A stretch of 64,000 nucleotides of DNA from Eutypa lata. Taxonomy: Eukaryota; Ascomycota; Sordariomycetes; Xylariales; Diatrypaceae. The translations under genes and the position numbers were made by a program. Below, piece by piece: positions 48,602 through 60,726 of this stretch. Position 1 is the first letter of the stretch, and every line of letters begins with the position of its first letter. The stretch lies in assembly GCA_022661535.1 (NCBI GenBank), contig JAKULF010000009.1, positions 1,054,001 to 1,118,000 of the forward strand, in the 5' to 3' direction. Below the pieces are notes generated by a model that saw only the letters and a program-made list of their open reading frames with translations, was not told the DNA's origin and did not search any database.

Positions 48602-49778
48602 TCATAAGATGACGCAGCAGCCAGCGCCTTCGCCCTTCTCGAACGTCAGCAGGGCGGCGCGCGTGGCGGCCTCGAAGACGTCGTCTACACCTTCGCCGCT
48701 CAACGACGAGCATTCGAGGTATTTGCGGGCTCCGATCTCCTGGGCTATCGACTCTCCCTGCCGTTCCGTCACGAATCGTAGGCTCTTCTTTCGCATTTCC
48801 TCGACCGCTACCGGATCGTCGCGTAAATCCTTCTTTAGCCCTACTAGGATGATTGGTACCCCAGGGCATCGTTCTGCTGCTTCTTCTATCCACTGTGATT
48901 TGGGACGCGGTTAGTTATAACCCCATTGTCCACTTTTTTAAAATTCGTTTTCGATATATGATGACGTTTTCTTGGTAAGGAGGGGATGTGATTTGAACGA
49001 TTTTCGGTCATAGATTACCGAAAATCGAAACGTCGCGGTGTAGGTAACGCACCTTATGCTTCACGTTATCCAGAGAATCTGGAGAGTCCACCGAAAAGCC
49101 GATTAAAATGACATGTGCCTTGGCGTAGGCCAACGGGCGCAGACGCTCGTAATCTTCTTGTCCTGCTGTATCCCATAATGCCAACTGTACGGACTTGCCG
49201 TCTACTCTGCAATCTGTAACATAATTCTCGAACACGGTGGGTATCTGGAGATTGGAGGCTCGGTCAGTCGTATAGTTCGAATATCTTCTTTAATTGGGCA
49301 GCTGGTTTCTGTTAGAAGTTCGGTAGTGCTTACGTAGTGCTGTATTTATGTTAGCGGTTGCTGTGCTAGGATAGGGAAATACAATGGTGATGGCCACTCA
49401 CAGTAGGGAAATATCCCAAAGTGAAGACGCTCAGTAAAGAGGTCTTGCCGCAAGCTCCATCGCCTATGATTACTAGTTTCCTATTTGATGTGGAATTGGA
49501 TTAGTCCATGACTGCCCCGAAGATGTAGATAGCGGTCCAATGCCTCCCTCCCTCGCCGAAGCCCCCGTCATGTAACTCTAGGTTGTGGTGGCTGTATTAT
49601 TTTTATCTTGCCTACTGAGGCCGCCCACTTCCTACTCGTATTGCCCAATGGCTTCCTCCATGGGGAAATGCCGAAGGAAGTTGAGATGAATCCAATTGAG
49701 TTCAAAATGTGGTATAGTCTACCTTCTACGGAAACAAACTCACCTCCGAATAACGTTCTGTTGATTTGAACTCGCCAT
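48602..49778 (-). CDS. rho2: Rho2-type small GTPase, five exons including a 6-nt micro-exon
   Basis: Exons: 49778-49744, 49480-49402, 49339-49334, 49244-49053, 48892-48602; total 200 residues. The introns are 263, 62, 89 and 160 nt, all GT-AG. All guanine-nucleotide motifs are present: P-loop GDGACGKT (18-25), switch I with Thr43 in PTVFENY, switch II DTAGQED (65-71), LKKD and ECSSL. The C-terminus GCCVIL has a CVIL box, predicted geranylgeranylated, plus an adjacent Cys suited to palmitoylation. Signature residues [20 protein letters not shown] and ARKYLECSS are those of Rho2, the membrane-bound regulator of cell-wall glucan synthesis and polarity, rather than Rho1/3/4. The third exon, CACTAC, encodes His39-Tyr40; skipping it would delete two residues of switch I without shifting the frame. 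Long upstream region to 50.4 kb. Confidence 0.93.
49334..49339 (-). other. 6-nt micro-exon of rho2
   Basis: On the minus strand ATACAG|CACTAC|GTAAGC: an acceptor, six bases (His-Tyr) and a strong donor. The intron before it (62 nt) has GTGAGT and a CGCTAAC branch site. Joining flanking exons with it gives [15 protein letters not shown], the exact spacing of Rho proteins. Without it the switch-I loop would be two residues short. Confidence 0.88.
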
Positions 49779-51911
49779 CGTTTCGGGTAGATTGGACCAA
49801 TAGCAACGGCTGCTGGTTATTGAAATTGTGTCGTCACCGAAGAAACCGAGGTTGGCGAGACGCCGAGGAGCTCGAATGATCAGTAGATCTATTTACGCTC
49901 TCCCCTTGCCTGTGTTAATCCTTCAATGGATAACGAACGATTGGGGTTATATCGGATGTAGCGCAATCGAGTTGTTCGACACCTAAGTTCCGGAAATAAA
50001 AAGAAGAACCGAATATGTATTCCGTACACCGTCTTAGCTATTTATCGACGTAAGGTTTCGAGGCCTCCACGGCGCGCGTCAGAAAGTTGATGGGAAATAA
50101 ACTGTCACGAGATTGCGGCTAGTCCGATTCTTTAGCTCGTTTCTACGGTTTTCCTCAAAGTAACGTTAGGGTTGGGAGAGAAAAATAATCTAAAAAGGCG
50201 GCTATGTAATAAACAAAAATGTGAAGAATTGTTGAATACGAGGGAAAAAAGATTTAAGTTACTGTTACTCACAATGCCTGAACCCGTTGCTTGTTGCTGC
50301 TACTGCTCTCGTCACTACCTACTACTAGATAAGAAAATATAACGGTGATCGGGCTTTAGTAAAACGGACCGGGGTTCGCGGGCTGCGGACTGTTGTCCCT
50401 CCGCGCATTGGTCTCCTTGGTCTCTTAATATAAAAGTGCCCAAAGAATTTCCTCTGATGGGTTGAATGATTTATTACAGTACCCTTAGATATTATGAATT
50501 AGGTAATTGAAGGGAGACTGGCAGGTTAGGTAACCTTTAAAAGTAAGGTTGGTGTTAGTTGGTTCTACGCTAATGAATGTCCTGGAGTCTCTAGTTTCAT
50601 TTGCTCTTTTCCAGCACTTATGTCAAAGGTCCTCTTCGGAATGGGCTCCAGTTTCTTCGCCCAGTTTCTTCGCGTTTGCTCGTGTCATTCGTTAGTGGCG
50701 CTGCCTGGTCTGGTTGGCATTGCTGAACAAAGCCCTGCATTTTTTTCAGCTTCGGAGAGTTTAGTTCTTACCACTAAAGAGGAACTATACAGTTACAATA
50801 CATACATACATGTAATACAATTACCGTAGGTACCGAAAGGATTAAAAATAGCGCCTTGACGTAGTAAAATAGCAGTTGAGAGCAGCTAACATACCATTCA
50901 TCATTCGATGTTGGCAAAGTCAATTTTAAATTTGAGTTTGCACCTACAGATGAATCGAAGGCAACTTCTATCAAGTAAGAAATGAACATATCCCATCTGT
51001 TTCGTTTCTTAATGTTTTTGTTTTGTTCTATGTACTCTTACGTGGTGTTGAACACATGATCCTGGGCGATTTAGCTGGCTGCAAGTACCCGCCACCGACA
51101 TGTGCAGGAATTCTACAAGCAACGGCCCCTAGTTAGCTCTATTGCTGCTACGTTACAGGCCCTGGTTGGCTTTGAAACATCCCTCTCAAATTATGGCGGA
51201 GTTATCACGATGCTTACTCTCATGACTCTGACGACAGATATCATCAAGGAGCCTGACAGGTCCACCGTCTGCCTCTCATCTGTCCCTTACTTGAAGGTCA
51301 ATACAATTAGAATTGACTATAGAATTAAGCTAATTATGAAATGTATCTACTATAACATAAGAAGTTTCTCCTACTCCAGGCTGTCTCACAGATATCTAAG
51401 GGGTCTGAAGCTTAGGTATAATATAGCTCTGATTACACTCTAATGCTTGAAATAATGTAAGCCGAAACCGTCAGAATTACTTCTTGGAAACCTTTAGCCA
51501 GGGTTTGCATAATACTATCGAAACTGTTTATATACTTTAAAATGCTATATAAAAGCAAGCAATTACAAGTATCGAGATAATAATCCCAGAGTTGATCACA
51601 TATACTGCCTATCGGTAGCCATCCCGTACCAGCTAACGTTTCGGCTAACAATTATTCAAGCATCGACGTGTACGTAGAGTAATTACATGACGCACGCTAC
51701 ATACATAAGTAGGGTCCTAAACTAATATATGTATGTAACTCCAGCTGCCGGTATCCAAATCTAGTTTGTCTTTGGGAATTCTCAGCCTGCCCAAGACTGG
51801 GGGCAGTTGTCCTGCAAGGTCCCTTAAGCTCTAGGTTAAGACTGACCAATATGCACCACTCCCACTTGACTTCTCAAATCACCCTTTCAACCAACCAACC
51901 TTCATCCACCA
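49779..51911. other. Intergenic, rho2 upstream region and beyond
   Basis: The first 600 bp are likely rho2 promoter and leader. Beyond this, frames such as 51,102-51,443 lack domains. No element ends found. Confidence 0.5.
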
Positions 51912-52091
51912 ATGAATACACTAGAGACAAGTAATTTCGATGTGGCAACCATGGACCTAGACCGCCTCGATCTTGACGAGCCTGGCTTAGAGATCAACGA
52001 ACGACTGCAGGTCTCGGGATACCAATGCAGTGCAGTATCACAGCCTAAGGCCTCCATCCATTTAAAACCCCTCTCCACTTGCCATAGGTAG
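51912..52091 (+). CDS. 59-codon hypothetical ORF
   Basis: ATG at 51,912 follows a leader of CAACCAACC/CATCCACC type commonly seen before fungal start codons. The product is acidic at first (DLDRLDLDEPGLEINERL) and then Ser/Lys-containing. It ends at TAG 52,089-52,091. A longer minus-strand frame covers the same bases. I recognise no family. It could be the first exon of a lost gene, since no plausible downstream exon follows. Confidence 0.2.
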   Translation: MNTLETSNFDVATMDLDRLDLDEPGLEINERLQVSGYQCSAVSQPKASIHLKPLSTCHR

Positions 52092-54069
52092 GAGAAAGTT
52101 GCCTCAATTCTGCGTCCTACCACACCATATTGCTCGCGTCCGAAGAGGCTAGAGACGGCTGGGCCGATGCTGACAGAAATTGACCACTCGGGTCCGTGGT
52201 CGGGCTGCTTAACATTACACTGTCATACTATCATGATCGTTCTGCTATCTCGGTAGGACCGAACGACCAATATATTACGAAGTCACGCGGCAGTTGACGG
52301 GCTCGGCAATAATTGAGATGTAAGACCGGCCATCCATCGGTGCCTTACGGAATGCGTTACGGAGTACCCTACAACGCAGATACGCAAAGGCAGAGTATTA
52401 GTTGGTTTATAATTCACATTAGGTTAATGTCTTCAAATGGTTCTCGCTATTGTTGTATTGCTAGATGACACAGCGTGCTGTGAATTGATTCACAATAGAT
52501 AGCAATATGTTTAATTAGTTCGGAGGTTAGGTGTGATAACCCATAAAAATGCCACGGCGCCCAAATCTCCCATCACCCACTATCCTGTAGAAACCCAAGA
52601 TCTTCAGGGGCATCAGTAGCTTGTGTGCAATCTTTTCGAGCGAACGGTTATAGGTATGGTGAACTACATACCTACTTAGGTAGTAACGGATGGTTACTTC
52701 TAACAGATGATGCCAATCAGACTTCGTAGGTCAGTCACCCTTAGATAATCGGAAGCCTTGAAGATGCTTTGCTTAGTTATCTCTAATTAGTTAGTTAGAT
52801 CAGGTGAGCATCCAGGATTCAGCAGTCAATTAGTTATCGGTCGACATACTACAACCATCCATCTCGCTAACGCTCAACCCTCAAGGCGAGTCTCGTGATA
52901 CTACGTAGTAAAGCGAATAGTAGTTAGTAGTTGCAGTAGTAGGTATTGAAGAGTGGCTGAGTTTGGATTTCTTTCATCATCGTCCGTAGTGTCAGAGTGT
53001 CCAAATTGAAACACAACCCCCTGGAAGGTGCAACAGATGATCCACTCTTCTCAGGGCTTAGCCTTCACTGTTAGTTGAGGCTAGTTACCTATGACATAAA
53101 CAGCATACGAAGTAGCTAGGGACTATGAAAGAGTCATGTTGGCTTATGTAATAAAATTAAACAGACATAAGAAAATGGTATGTCATAAATGATTATCATG
53201 CTTAAACGCAATTAGAGCATATGTAGATACAGCTGACAAGCTAATATGGGTGTCAAGGGTGTCAAGCGACAAGGGAGCAAGCCACAAGGTTTGTTCTATT
53301 AGCTACGTACCTAACTAAAGGCTAGATCTAGGTAAATTGTTGTGGCTAAACAGCATATGCAAACTGCTTGTGCTTGGGTGTGGAGGGAGACCCAGCCAGC
53401 CAACATCTCAACCACACTTTAACGTTAGAGTCTCAGATGTAGGCTACATACGTACATACATACTGACCCCGTATATCTCGCCGATTGTCAACATTCAACA
53501 TTCGAGCGACTGCCATTCTTACGATAAAATCAACCTAGCCAACCAAGGTACATTAGGACCTTCCGATATTCGAGTGAAATCGAGTGAATGCGTGAATAAG
53601 GTGTACTTGCTCAGTTAAGGCCCGGACTGCCTACTGTCAATTTCCCTTTAGAGAAAGAGTTGAGAGAGAGAGGAGGGGCATCATATCAGATACCAAAGCC
53701 GAAACGAACGAACCGCGTCAACAGAGTCGATAACCAACAGTTTTCTCGTCGAGGAAATTAAATCCAACCTACTTTGTTCGTTTAACTGTTTCCCTGCTCC
53801 TCCCCAATCTATCTATCAGCCTGTCCCACCTGAGCTTTCATAGATTGCGACAAATGTTACTGAGGCAACTAGAGGTAGAAGAACCCTCTTCACTTGTAGC
53901 TTGTTCTTTCAATGATAAAACTGATTCGTCATTTATCCCTTTTCCTTAAAGCACAAGGTACTCATTCACCTTTTTTGCAGGGAACGACCGCATCTCACCC
54001 GATCGCCGAACCGAACTCACATTTTCCTACATGACTCTCGTTAGCTTTGCCACCTAGACATCCTCCGGA
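52092..54069. other. Intergenic, upstream of nst1
   Basis: No gene recognised. The last 450 bp are pyrimidine-rich and form the likely promoter and leader of nst1. Confidence 0.55.
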
Positions 54070-57000
54070 ATGCCTGCCAACAACAGACAGCCGGCATCGC
54101 AGGCTTCTGCTGCGCAGCCCAAGACTACGGCAAAGTACACGAACAAGGATGGTACTAAGTACATAGAAGTGCCCAAATCTTCGGCATCCACTCCTCCCGC
54201 CCAGCCTTCTCCAACGACTACATCATCTTCAAGGGGAGGGGCTCCACCGACGTCCTCGGAAGCCCAGCCGGCGCTGCATGTAAACCCGAAGAAGCAGAAG
54301 CGGCGGGCCAAAGCTGCTGCTAAAGCCGCTGCAAAGCAAGCGCAAGAGGTTGCTGCGAATAGCCTACCTAGTCCGGCTTCGACCGCGAGTGCACCGCCGC
54401 CACATCAATCCGAGGCATCTACCAAGAACGCGCATCATTCTCATCATGACCACACCCTGCTAGCACAGCAAGGCTCGGCTAATCACGTACATGATTCAGG
54501 CGACTGGGGTGAAGAGACTGAGAGCGACGAAGATGACGATGATGATCAACTTCAGGCCAATGGGTCTGCGCCTAATTCGAAGAAGTCCAAGAAGAAGAAG
54601 AAGAAGGGAACCGTCAGTCAGTCTGGGCAATCGCGGCCGTCCGGCATGTCTAAGGAGAAGATATGGAATACCTCAGGTCCTGAGGAACGCGAGCGGATCA
54701 AGCAATTCTGGTTGGGGTTGAAAGAAGATGAGCGGAAATCCCTCGTTAAGGTCGAGAAGGATACCGTCCTCAAGAAGATGAAGGAACAACAGAAGCACAC
54801 CTGTAGCTGCTCTGTTTGTGGGCGCAAGCGGACCGCTATTGAGGAGGAGCTTGAAGGACTATACGATGCATATTATGAGGAGCTCGAGTCCTTCGCAAAC
54901 CAACCTCATAACCACCCAGGCGGCACTTCAATGTTTGACGTTCCCAAACGGTTTGGACCCATGAGCGGCCTACACCCACCAGGATCTATACCGTCCAGAT
55001 ATTCCAATCATCACCCGTCACGTGGTCGCATAGTAGAACACGTGGATAACGACGAAGAAGATGACGAGGAAGATGATGGAGACGAGTACAGCGAAGAGGA
55101 CGATTTAGATGATGAAGAGGATGAGGAAGAAGACGAGCCTGAAGAGATGCCTCGGGATTCCTTACAACAAGACTTCTTCACTTTCGGCCAAAGCCTCACT
55201 GTTAAAGGTATGCATATAGGTACTACATAATACAGGCTGCTCCAACGTGTATAGCCAAAACGCAGTTTGACTAACGTTCTTAGGCGGAATTCTCACTGTA
55301 GCTGACGACCTGTTGAAGAACGACGGGAAGAAATTCATCGAAATGATGGAGCAGCTAGCTGAGCGTAGGATGGCGCGGGAGGAAGACGCTAAGGATCATT
55401 ACGCTGCGGGTTATGGCCATGCTGTTAACGGCAGCAGTATACCTAATCCTCATAACCATCCTTCTCCTGAAGAGGACGAGTACGAAGAAGAGGAAGAGGA
55501 GGAAGAGGAGTACGATAGTCAGGATGAGGACTATGAAGAGGAAGAGGTATACGCTAATCAGATCCTTGCGCTTCATGTTTAGCTGATAAAGTTCTTTCAG
55601 GATACCATGACCGAGGAGCAACGCATGGAAGAGGGCCGTCGAATGTTTCAGATATTCGCTGCTCGTATGTTTGAGCAGAGAGTTCTTACCGCGTATCGCG
55701 AGAAGGTTGCGAGAGAGCGGCAAGATAAACTGCTTGAAGAGCTCGAGCAGGAGGACACCAAGAAACAACAGCAGGCAGCCAAGAGAGCGAAGGAGGCCCA
55801 GAAGAAGAAGGATAGGGCGGCTCAGAAGAAACAGGCTCAGTTGGAAGAGAGAGCAAGGCGAGAAGCTCAGAAGGCCGAAGAAGAGGCTACCCGACACGCC
55901 GAAGAGCAGAAGAAAATCGAGGAGGCCAGACGGAAAGCTGATGAGAAGCGCAAGAAAAAGGACGCCCAGAGGAAAGCGGAAGAGGAAGAGCGGCTGAGAA
56001 GGGAAGCTGAGCGCCAAAGGCGTGCTCTCGAGCAGAAGGAAAAGCAGGCTGAGCAAGAACGAAAAGCTCGCGAGCTTAAGGAACGAGAGAGAAAACTTAA
56101 GGAAGAGCAACGTCGCAAGGAACAAGAGGCACGCGAACTTAAGGAGCGCGAGACTCGAGAGAGACGGGAAAAGCATGAGAAAGACAAGAGAGAAAAGGAG
56201 CAGAGAGCAGCCCAAGCTAAGGCTGAACGGGAGGCTAAAGAAAAGCTAAAACAGGAGGAGAAAGCAACTCAGAAGGCCTCGGCCGTGGTGGCTCCTATTC
56301 CTACTCAACCTGCGAAGAAACAGCACCCAATCTCTATACCCGCATTGCCCCAGCATGTCCCAGCAAATCATCCTTCGCCACAAATTTCAGTTGCTACGCC
56401 AGTTCTCCCGAAAGCGCCGACACCCATGAAACCTCGTTCTGTTTCTCAAGAGGTAACACGATCAGTTTCCCAGGCTTCTCACTCAGCTTCAGGCGCCAGT
56501 CAAGCAGCTTCGCCGCATCCACTCACGCCCATCCACTCTAGTCCTGGTCCTATCGGCCCTCCCAGCAAGGCTTCTTCTGCGGGACCAATAGGTGCTGGAC
56601 CTTCCATGCAACCGGTGTCACCTTTACACGCAGCAATGAAAAGCCCTCCAGGTTTGCATCAGAATCCATTTAACAACTTAGGCATGCCGCCGCTAGGAAT
56701 GCAATATCCACCTGGGTTGCCGCCGATGGCTCATGGTGGCTTCGGCCGAATGCACGATCCAATGTTTCCCCCCGGACCTAGCAACTATCGTCCCGGTAGC
56801 ATACCGGCACCACCTCCTGGGCTAGGAGGTCCTATAGGTGGCCGGCCTTTCCCACCTCCCTCCCAACTTCCACCTGGATTCCCGTTTGGTCCTGACCCAA
56901 TTCCCTCAATGCACCAAGGTTTTCCACATCCAGAGAGTGTTTCACCCCCACAGCCCTCGTCACATTCGCGCCAGGCATCTTCGTCCTTCGAACCTGGTTC

Positions 57001-57751
57001 TTTTGACATGAAAAGCTCCAGCGGCTCTCAACCGATACCGATATCCAAGCCCGGGCCAATCGGTCGTCCAGCCAGTGTTGTCCACGGCCAGAGAAAATCT
57101 GACCTGTCCGCAGATATTGACGAAGTCAGTGACCATCTCGGTAGTAGTGCTCTCATTGATGGAACCGACTTCCCGCTAGAAGAACATAGTTTGCATAACA
57201 CGCCCCGTCACTTTGCACCTGGACCTGGAACAGGACAACAGCAGATGTTCCCTGGCCCTCCTCTCATAGATCCGTTGTTCGGCTCACCAGTAAGCGCCGG
57301 ATGGGGGCAACCACAGGCCGCCTTTTCGCCACCGCCCGGTTTCGGAAATGCCTGGGTTCCTCGCCCCCTTTTCGGGATTCCGCCCAGCGGTGTGCGGCAG
57401 CCCCGGTCCATCGGCGTCCGCCAGATGCTCGTGCGCGCCTGCAAGGACCTGGCGAACCACGCCGCGGATCCGGACGGGTACATCAGCCTGTCGGCCATCA
57501 AGGGCCACGTCGATTCGATCACGCCCCCGGACTGGAACCAGGTCTTCGAGTCCGACCTCCTGGACATGTGCGAGACCGAGGGCAACACGCAAAACGGTGG
57601 CGGTAGTTTCGAAACCAAGAGCGACGATCTCGGCAAAGTGAGCATCCGCTTCGACCCCAACATCAACTTGACCCCGACGCACCACCCGCGAAGCGTGGGG
57701 GCCCCCGGCGAGATCAAAAGTCCCGCCGTCGGCGCTAGCCACGTTCACTAA
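54070..57751 (+). CDS. nst1: Stress response protein NST1
   Basis: Three exons, 54070-55207, 55284-55546 and 55601-57751, joined over introns of 76 nt (GTATGC...CTAAC...TTAG) and 54 nt (GTATAC...CTGATAA...TTTCAG), give 1183 residues, the length usual for fungal NST1. Order: disordered Ala/Pro/Ser N-terminus with Lys-rich patches; the conserved block [12 protein letters not shown] at 243-254, preceded by a charged helix; an acidic tract (326-359); [20 protein letters not shown] after the first intron; a second acidic tract; [20 protein letters not shown]; a very long charged coiled-coil region of R/E/K/Q repeats; a Pro/Gly-rich segment; and a conserved C-terminus [20 protein letters not shown]. 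In yeast Nst1 affects salt tolerance and mRNA-body-related functions. Cytoplasmic; no membrane spans. GC content jumps at about 57,380 within the last exon. Confidence 0.92.
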
Positions 57752-59550
57752 GTAGCTGAGGTCCCGGCCCTAGTTGGTATGTGTGGGCTTCTCGCTCTCA
57801 CGCGATGAACCTACCTAGGCCATGTCACTTCCACGGCCCAGGACCCAGGATTTTGATGGGAGTTTCGGAGACTATTAGGTTTTTCAATCTCGACTCACGA
57901 GTGTTAAGGGTCTATGGTTTTTCATCAGGGCAGTCTTGCTAGGACCTATCTTCCGCTATTTGGGAGGTTAACGCTCAATGGCCTACGGTATTTTCGCATT
58001 GCTCTTTTCTTTTCAGAATATGGAGTCAGTCTCCGACCGAGCTGTCTACCTGTCTCTTGTTTCGTCTCGTGGGAATTCCTTTTGAAGCTGCCATTCCTCT
58101 AGTTCATACAATACCATGGCTAGGCTTGGCTGGGCTAGGCTACTACTCTAGGGAAGATGAAAAGGGGAAACCTTACTTTAGAGATTGTCTTTCTCTTCTT
58201 CTTCTCGCGTATGCGCTGGGTGAGCAGGCATAACACGGGGAGGGAAAGGAAATATCTCGTCTGTAAAACATTACATAAACGATCTTGTCTTGTCTGTCCA
58301 GTAAAAAAGAAAAAGAAACTCTAGCATATTCCTCATGTGCGTTTTCTGTCTTGCCCTATCATCAATCAATCAACCAATCGATGAACCAATCGATGAACCA
58401 ATCGATCAACCAACCAAGGAACCAAGGCGCGAAATTTATTTTTTCCCGTTTCAGAAAGACAATAGGACATAGCCCGCTGTTGGCATTTGCAAATGTTTGT
58501 TTTTGTTTTTTTACTACCATGTGCCGGTCGATCAAGTAAAGTCATGACTTGCAAAACATTTGCATTTTGTTCTTGGCCTTTTGTGGCTGAACTTTTCATC
58601 TGTGTATTTATGTATGTCTGGCATGGCATGGTATTGCATTGTTATAATGTACTCGGACATTGGAGGGAGGGGAGGAAATGGTTGTCATTGTATCTTCTGT
58701 AGGGTGAGCAGAGGGGGAAGGAGGAAGGAAGCAAGGAAGCAAGGAAGGGCTCCTGGCGGCTTTATTAGACATCGAATTGTCAAAACAAACCTTCCGCTTT
58801 GCTGTTAACTAGTTACTTGTACGCCTCAGACGCACATACACACGGACGCTCGTTGGTGAGAACGAAGTTGTCTGTTGTGGCTGCGCGTAGGTTCGTGTAT
58901 AACTACTTACTTACCCAGTTACCTCAGTAGCTCGTTAGCTAGCTAGCTAGCCTACAGTAATGGAGGCAAATGGCTGATGTTCATATTTGATGCTGGTTGT
59001 TCCAAAAATTAGGGGTGAGAATGAGGATGAGTTGTCTGTCATAACATAACGTCTGTTCGTGTTGTACAGTTTTTATGCTTTTGGCGTGTTGCTCAATTTC
59101 AACGATTATTGTGATGGGCTTTGTAATGAGTAAAATATTTCCTGTTTGAACTACATATTGACTCCACCCTAAAAGCGTAAGTATATCTGTCTGTATCTAG
59201 CAGTAGACTGAATGCAGGTTGACAATATATGAGATTCCCCTCCTTACATAAAGGGGTCAACATAGCAACTAGGGCTAATAGTATCGATGAGAAAACAAGA
59301 TTGTTAGGTATGCCAGTGTTAACCATTTCACAACGCTTTATGAGGTAATCTTCTCACTACATTACTTAATAAGCGTCAAGTTGTTTCCACAACTCTTGTC
59401 ATTTGTGCTATCGACAGTTTCACCAAAGGGTACGGCTAACTCCCGCCTTTCTCACGGCTTATTTCTTTTCTTTTTCTTTTTCTATTAACAATTTACTCTG
59501 GATTTTTCTTAATAACAATTATTCCAGGGAACTCTAACAGTACATGTAAG
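57752..59550. other. Convergent intergenic region between nst1 and the macrodomain gene
   Basis: No gene. Contains pyrimidine-rich stretches, the 12-bp minisatellite at 58,361, a purine-rich AAGGAAGC run near 58,720-58,750 and a TAGC run at 58,932-58,950. Confidence 0.6.
58361..58425 (+). repeat. 12-bp minisatellite AACCAATCGATG
   Basis: Units (AACCAATCGATG) repeat about three times exactly, flanked by CAAT/CAAC-type degenerate units. Confidence 0.75.
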
Positions 59551-60381
59551 TTACGCCTTATGTGTTACACGCAGCTCCTTATCAATATCCCTAGCGCCCT
59601 CCCAGTTCATCGCAGACCACTTCTCCGGATTCTGCTTCGCATCCATCCAGTGCTTAATCGCAAGCACCGCCTGCTTCGCCCACTTCTCATCACTGATACC
59701 CCCAGCTCCCGTCCCCAACGGCGTCATCAGGACCGACTCTATTTTCGACGATGGAGGGGTGTCCTCCTCGCCAGCAACAGCCGCTCTCCCTTCTCCGGCA
59801 ACACCACCACTGCCACCATCATTATTATGCCGGTCAATAGCGCAGAGCAAACTCCAAACACACTCATAAACGACGTCGCGATCCCAGCCGCACGGCGCCG
59901 GGACGCGCATCGTGGGACACAGCGCGAGGTACCGGCAGCCCCACCCCTGGCCGTCGTGATACCGCAGCTGTCCCTTGAACGCCTCCGGGATGGGCACGAG
60001 GCAGCACCCGCCCGGGGGCAGGTACCCCATGTGCCCCTGCCTGTACAGCTCGCGCTGCGCCGCCCGCGTCAAGGCCCCGTAGGCGTCCTGCGGGCTGAAG
60101 GCGCGCGAGATCGCGTCGTCGAAGCCGCCGTCCAGGATCCCGTACGAGTTCGCGGGCGATACGACGAGGTCGAAGTGCAGGGATCCCGGGAGGTCGGATA
60201 GGAATGTGTTGTGGATTGTGTAGTGCAGCTTCGATGATGATGGTGATGAGGACGGGGAGGATGAAGATGAGACTCCGTATTCGGAGAGCGCTTGCGTGAA
60301 GGCGTCTGAGGCGGGCTTGTGCATGCATAGGAGGTGGATGTGGGGGATGAGCAGTGGCGGGGTTGAGGGGTTCGTGCCCAT
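59551..60381 (-). CDS. Macrodomain (ADP-ribose binding) protein
   Basis: Single frame of 276 residues, ATG at 60,381. After a short N-terminal part and a Ser/Pro run (38-50), the frame shows VVSPANSYGILDGGFDDAI (73-91). This matches loop 1 of a macrodomain (VNPAN-type) with the glycine-rich segment that holds the distal ribose. Then come YLPPGGCCLVPIP and the second phosphate loop MTPLGTGAGGIS (219-230). Macrodomains bind or hydrolyse ADP-ribose and its esters. A linker rich in Gly, Ala and acids (186-212) splits the domain. A lone-domain protein, likely nuclear or cytosolic; no signal peptide. The sense strand is very GC-rich across the first loop. Divergent substitutions (SPANS for NPAN) make catalytic activity uncertain. 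Confidence 0.78.
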   Translation of the reverse strand: MGTNPSTPPLLIPHIHLLCMHKPASDAFTQALSEYGVSSSSSPSSSPSSSKLHYTIHNTFLSDLPGSLHFDLVVSPANSYGILDGGFDDAISRAFSPQDAYGALTRAAQRELYRQGHMGYLPPGGCCLVPIPEAFKGQLRYHDGQGWGCRYLALCPTMRVPAPCGWDRDVVYECVWSLLCAIDRHNNDGGSGGVAGEGRAAVAGEEDTPPSSKIESVLMTPLGTGAGGISDEKWAKQAVLAIKHWMDAKQNPEKWSAMNWEGARDIDKELRVTHKA

Positions 60382-60726
60382 GTTGGCGGTTTGTTAGTCA
60401 AATTCGTTGTAAAGTAAATATATGACTATGCAAGGCTACTGTGTTTTAATCTCCGTAATCAAGCCTGCGAAGATGGAATTTATACACAAATTGACGTAGT
60501 GGAAGTTTACGCTATATTGCACAAGGTGGCCTCTGAGAGAAACTAGTTATAGAAAGTAGGGCTGACTTATGACGTAACAATACCAAGGCAGTAATTATAA
60601 AACCCCATAGAAACCTGTCATTTTCCAACAATGGAAATAAGGTCGACACATTTTAAGAACTAAAGTTGACTATCGATCTCGCTGTCGTTACTGTGAAAAT
60701 CTGTCCTGTTTTAACTATGTGGCTTC
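60382..60726. other. Tandem intergenic space, upstream of macrodomain gene
   Basis: Short AT-rich gap that holds the macrodomain promoter and the 3' flank of the lectin gene. Nothing else seen. Confidence 0.6.

Noticed and set aside
55355..56215. 286-codon hydrophobic minus-strand frame
   Set aside because: Antisense shadow of the Glu/Lys/Arg-rich coiled coil of nst1; the Leu/Phe/Ser composition mirrors it.
59560..60201. 213-codon plus-strand frame
   Set aside because: Antisense shadow of the macrodomain gene, caused by GC-rich codons.
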